A stretch of 60,676 nt of DNA from positions 1 through 60,676 of the forward strand of contig NZ_JAANMS010000027.1 in NCBI RefSeq assembly GCF_011250565.1, in the 5' to 3' direction. Every line of letters begins with the position of its first letter. Positions within the stretch are counted from its first letter, which is position 1. Source of the stretch: Nocardioides sp. IC4_145. Lineage in GTDB: Bacteria; Actinomycetota; Actinomycetes; Propionibacteriales; Nocardioidaceae. Positions 59,975 through 60,676 of this stretch are shown piece by piece. The position numbers and the translations under genes are program-made. Under the pieces are notes generated by a model. That model worked only from the letters and a program-made list of their open reading frames with translations, was not told the origin of the DNA and searched no databases.

Positions 59975-60676
59975 GTGCCCACCCGCAGCGAACGGCTCGA
60001 CGCCCTCCCGTTCACCCGCGAGCACGGCCGGCTGGTGGTCGGCTCGGGCGTCGGCTGGGCGCTCGACGCGATGGACGTCGGGCTCATCAGCTTCGTCATG
60101 GCCGCGCTGGCGCTCCAGTGGGACCTCGGCCCGACCACGCTGTCGTGGATCGCGAGCATCGGCTTCGTCGGCATGGCCGTCGGCGCCACCCTCGGCGGGC
60201 TCCTCGCCGACCGGATCGGCCGCCGGCAGGTCTTCGCGCTGACCCTGCTGGTCTACGGCCTCGCGACCGGCGCCGCCGCGCTGTCGTGGTCGGTCGGCGC
60301 GCTGCTGGTGTTCCGGTTCCTCATCGGCCTCGGCCTGGGCGCGGAGCTGCCGGTGGCGAGCACGCTGGTCAGCGAGTACGCCCCCGCCCGCATCCGCGGC
60401 CGGGTCGTCGTCGCCCTCGAGTCCTTCTGGGCGGTCGGCTGGATCATCGCCGCGCTGATCGGCTACTACGTCGTCCCGACCTCCGACGACGGCTGGCGCT
60501 GGGCGCTCGCCATCGGCGCGCTCCCCACGGCGTACGCGGTGGTGGTGCGGCGAGGTCTCCCGGAGTCGGTGCGCTTCCTCGAGCGGCGCGGACGGCACGA
60601 GGAGGCCGAGGCGGCGGTGCGCCGGTTCGAGGTCGCCGCCGGCGTCCCCGCACCGACCGGCCCCGCCGAGCCCACG
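59975..60676 (+). CDS. MFS transporter, truncated by the window edge
   Basis: The first 234 residues of a major facilitator. The N-terminus (REHGRLVVGSGVGWALDAMD) with an Asp in the first helix fits the aromatic-acid/metabolite:H+ symporter (AAHS/SP-like) group. The loop 2-3 motif is GGLLADRIGRRQVF, and RFLIGLGLGAELPVASTLVSE is the TM4 signature. The C-terminal half is outside the window. GTG 59975 follows TACGGT by six bases. The substrate is unknown. Confidence 0.85.
   Translation, partial: MPTRSERLDALPFTREHGRLVVGSGVGWALDAMDVGLISFVMAALALQWDLGPTTLSWIASIGFVGMAVGATLGGLLADRIGRRQVFALTLLVYGLATGAAALSWSVGALLVFRFLIGLGLGAELPVASTLVSEYAPARIRGRVVVALESFWAVGWIIAALIGYYVVPTSDDGWRWALAIGALPTAYAVVVRRGLPESVRFLERRGRHEEAEAAVRRFEVAAGVPAPTGPAEPT

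Overview
The window is high-GC, densely packed actinobacterial chromosome. Gene content and order point to a Nocardioides-like member of the Propionibacteriales/Nocardioidaceae. This is inferred from GC-rich third codon positions, GTG starts, two DUF222-HNH (13E12-type) genes, a type-A RNase P RNA, and blocks that parallel the Mycobacterium tuberculosis glnE-glnA2-panB-RNaseH/CobC-zinc ribbon-Nif3 neighbourhood. No intergenic stretch exceeds about 300 bases. I saw no rRNA, tRNA, CRISPR array, prophage or complete insertion sequence.

Layout. 1-6.8 kb: tail of an unknown gene, a DNA-damage-type DUF222-HNH gene, a secreted CocE/NonD hydrolase, an SprT-like protein and the cobalamin nucleotide-loop genes cobT, cobS and cobU. 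6.9-10.9 kb: a translationally coupled four-gene acyl-CoA operon that fits valine/isobutyryl-CoA degradation. 10.8-12.8 kb: hydrolase, MarR regulator and SDR on the minus strand. 13-14.3 kb: a SigB/SigF-type stress sigma factor converging on a STAS anti-anti-sigma gene. 14.5-17.1 kb and 26.6-28.1 kb: two separated parts of a SipW/TasA-like secretion system (orphan OmpR-type response regulator, HPt-like protein lacking its phospho-acceptor histidine, SipW-type signal peptidase, TasA/CalY-like substrate and a second likely substrate). 17.2-26.6 kb: PepSY membrane protein, PEP mutase-like enzyme, glnE, a glutamine amidotransferase, glnA and a methyltransferase. 28-36 kb: nadE, panB, a PQQ-type dehydrogenase, a glycosyltransferase and rnpB. 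36-46 kb: SigE-family sigma factor with a coupled membrane beta-propeller protein, PAS-GAF-PP2C phosphatase, zinc alcohol dehydrogenase, secreted metalloprotease and RNase R-like enzyme. 46-53 kb: yaaA, RNase H/phosphatase, zinc-ribbon protein, Nif3-like protein, MhuD-like monooxygenase and a second LexA-box DUF222-HNH gene. 53-60.7 kb: acyl-CoA synthetase, Vms1-like protein, SDR, a polyacidic membrane protein with a histidine kinase/response regulator pair, and a truncated MFS transporter.

How the genes work together. The strongest undescribed signal is a promoter architecture shared by exactly three minus-strand transcription units: the SipW peptidase-HPt operon, the TasA-like gene 11 kb away, and the small secreted protein divergent from the response regulator. 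Each carries an 11-bp-spaced direct repeat of CTTG(A/C)G and a downstream block (A/C)TTGA-type hexamer, 7 bp, CGGCAGA(G/C)TTC at fixed spacing. Eleven-bp tandem repeats are typical of OmpR-family binding, so I propose that the orphan regulator controls this SipW regulon and itself. Other cross-cutting signals are many apparently leaderless promoters (TANNNT 6-8 nt before the start codon), LexA boxes at both DUF222 genes, candidate SigB-type GGGTA promoters, and a likely CTG start codon on the zinc-ribbon gene.
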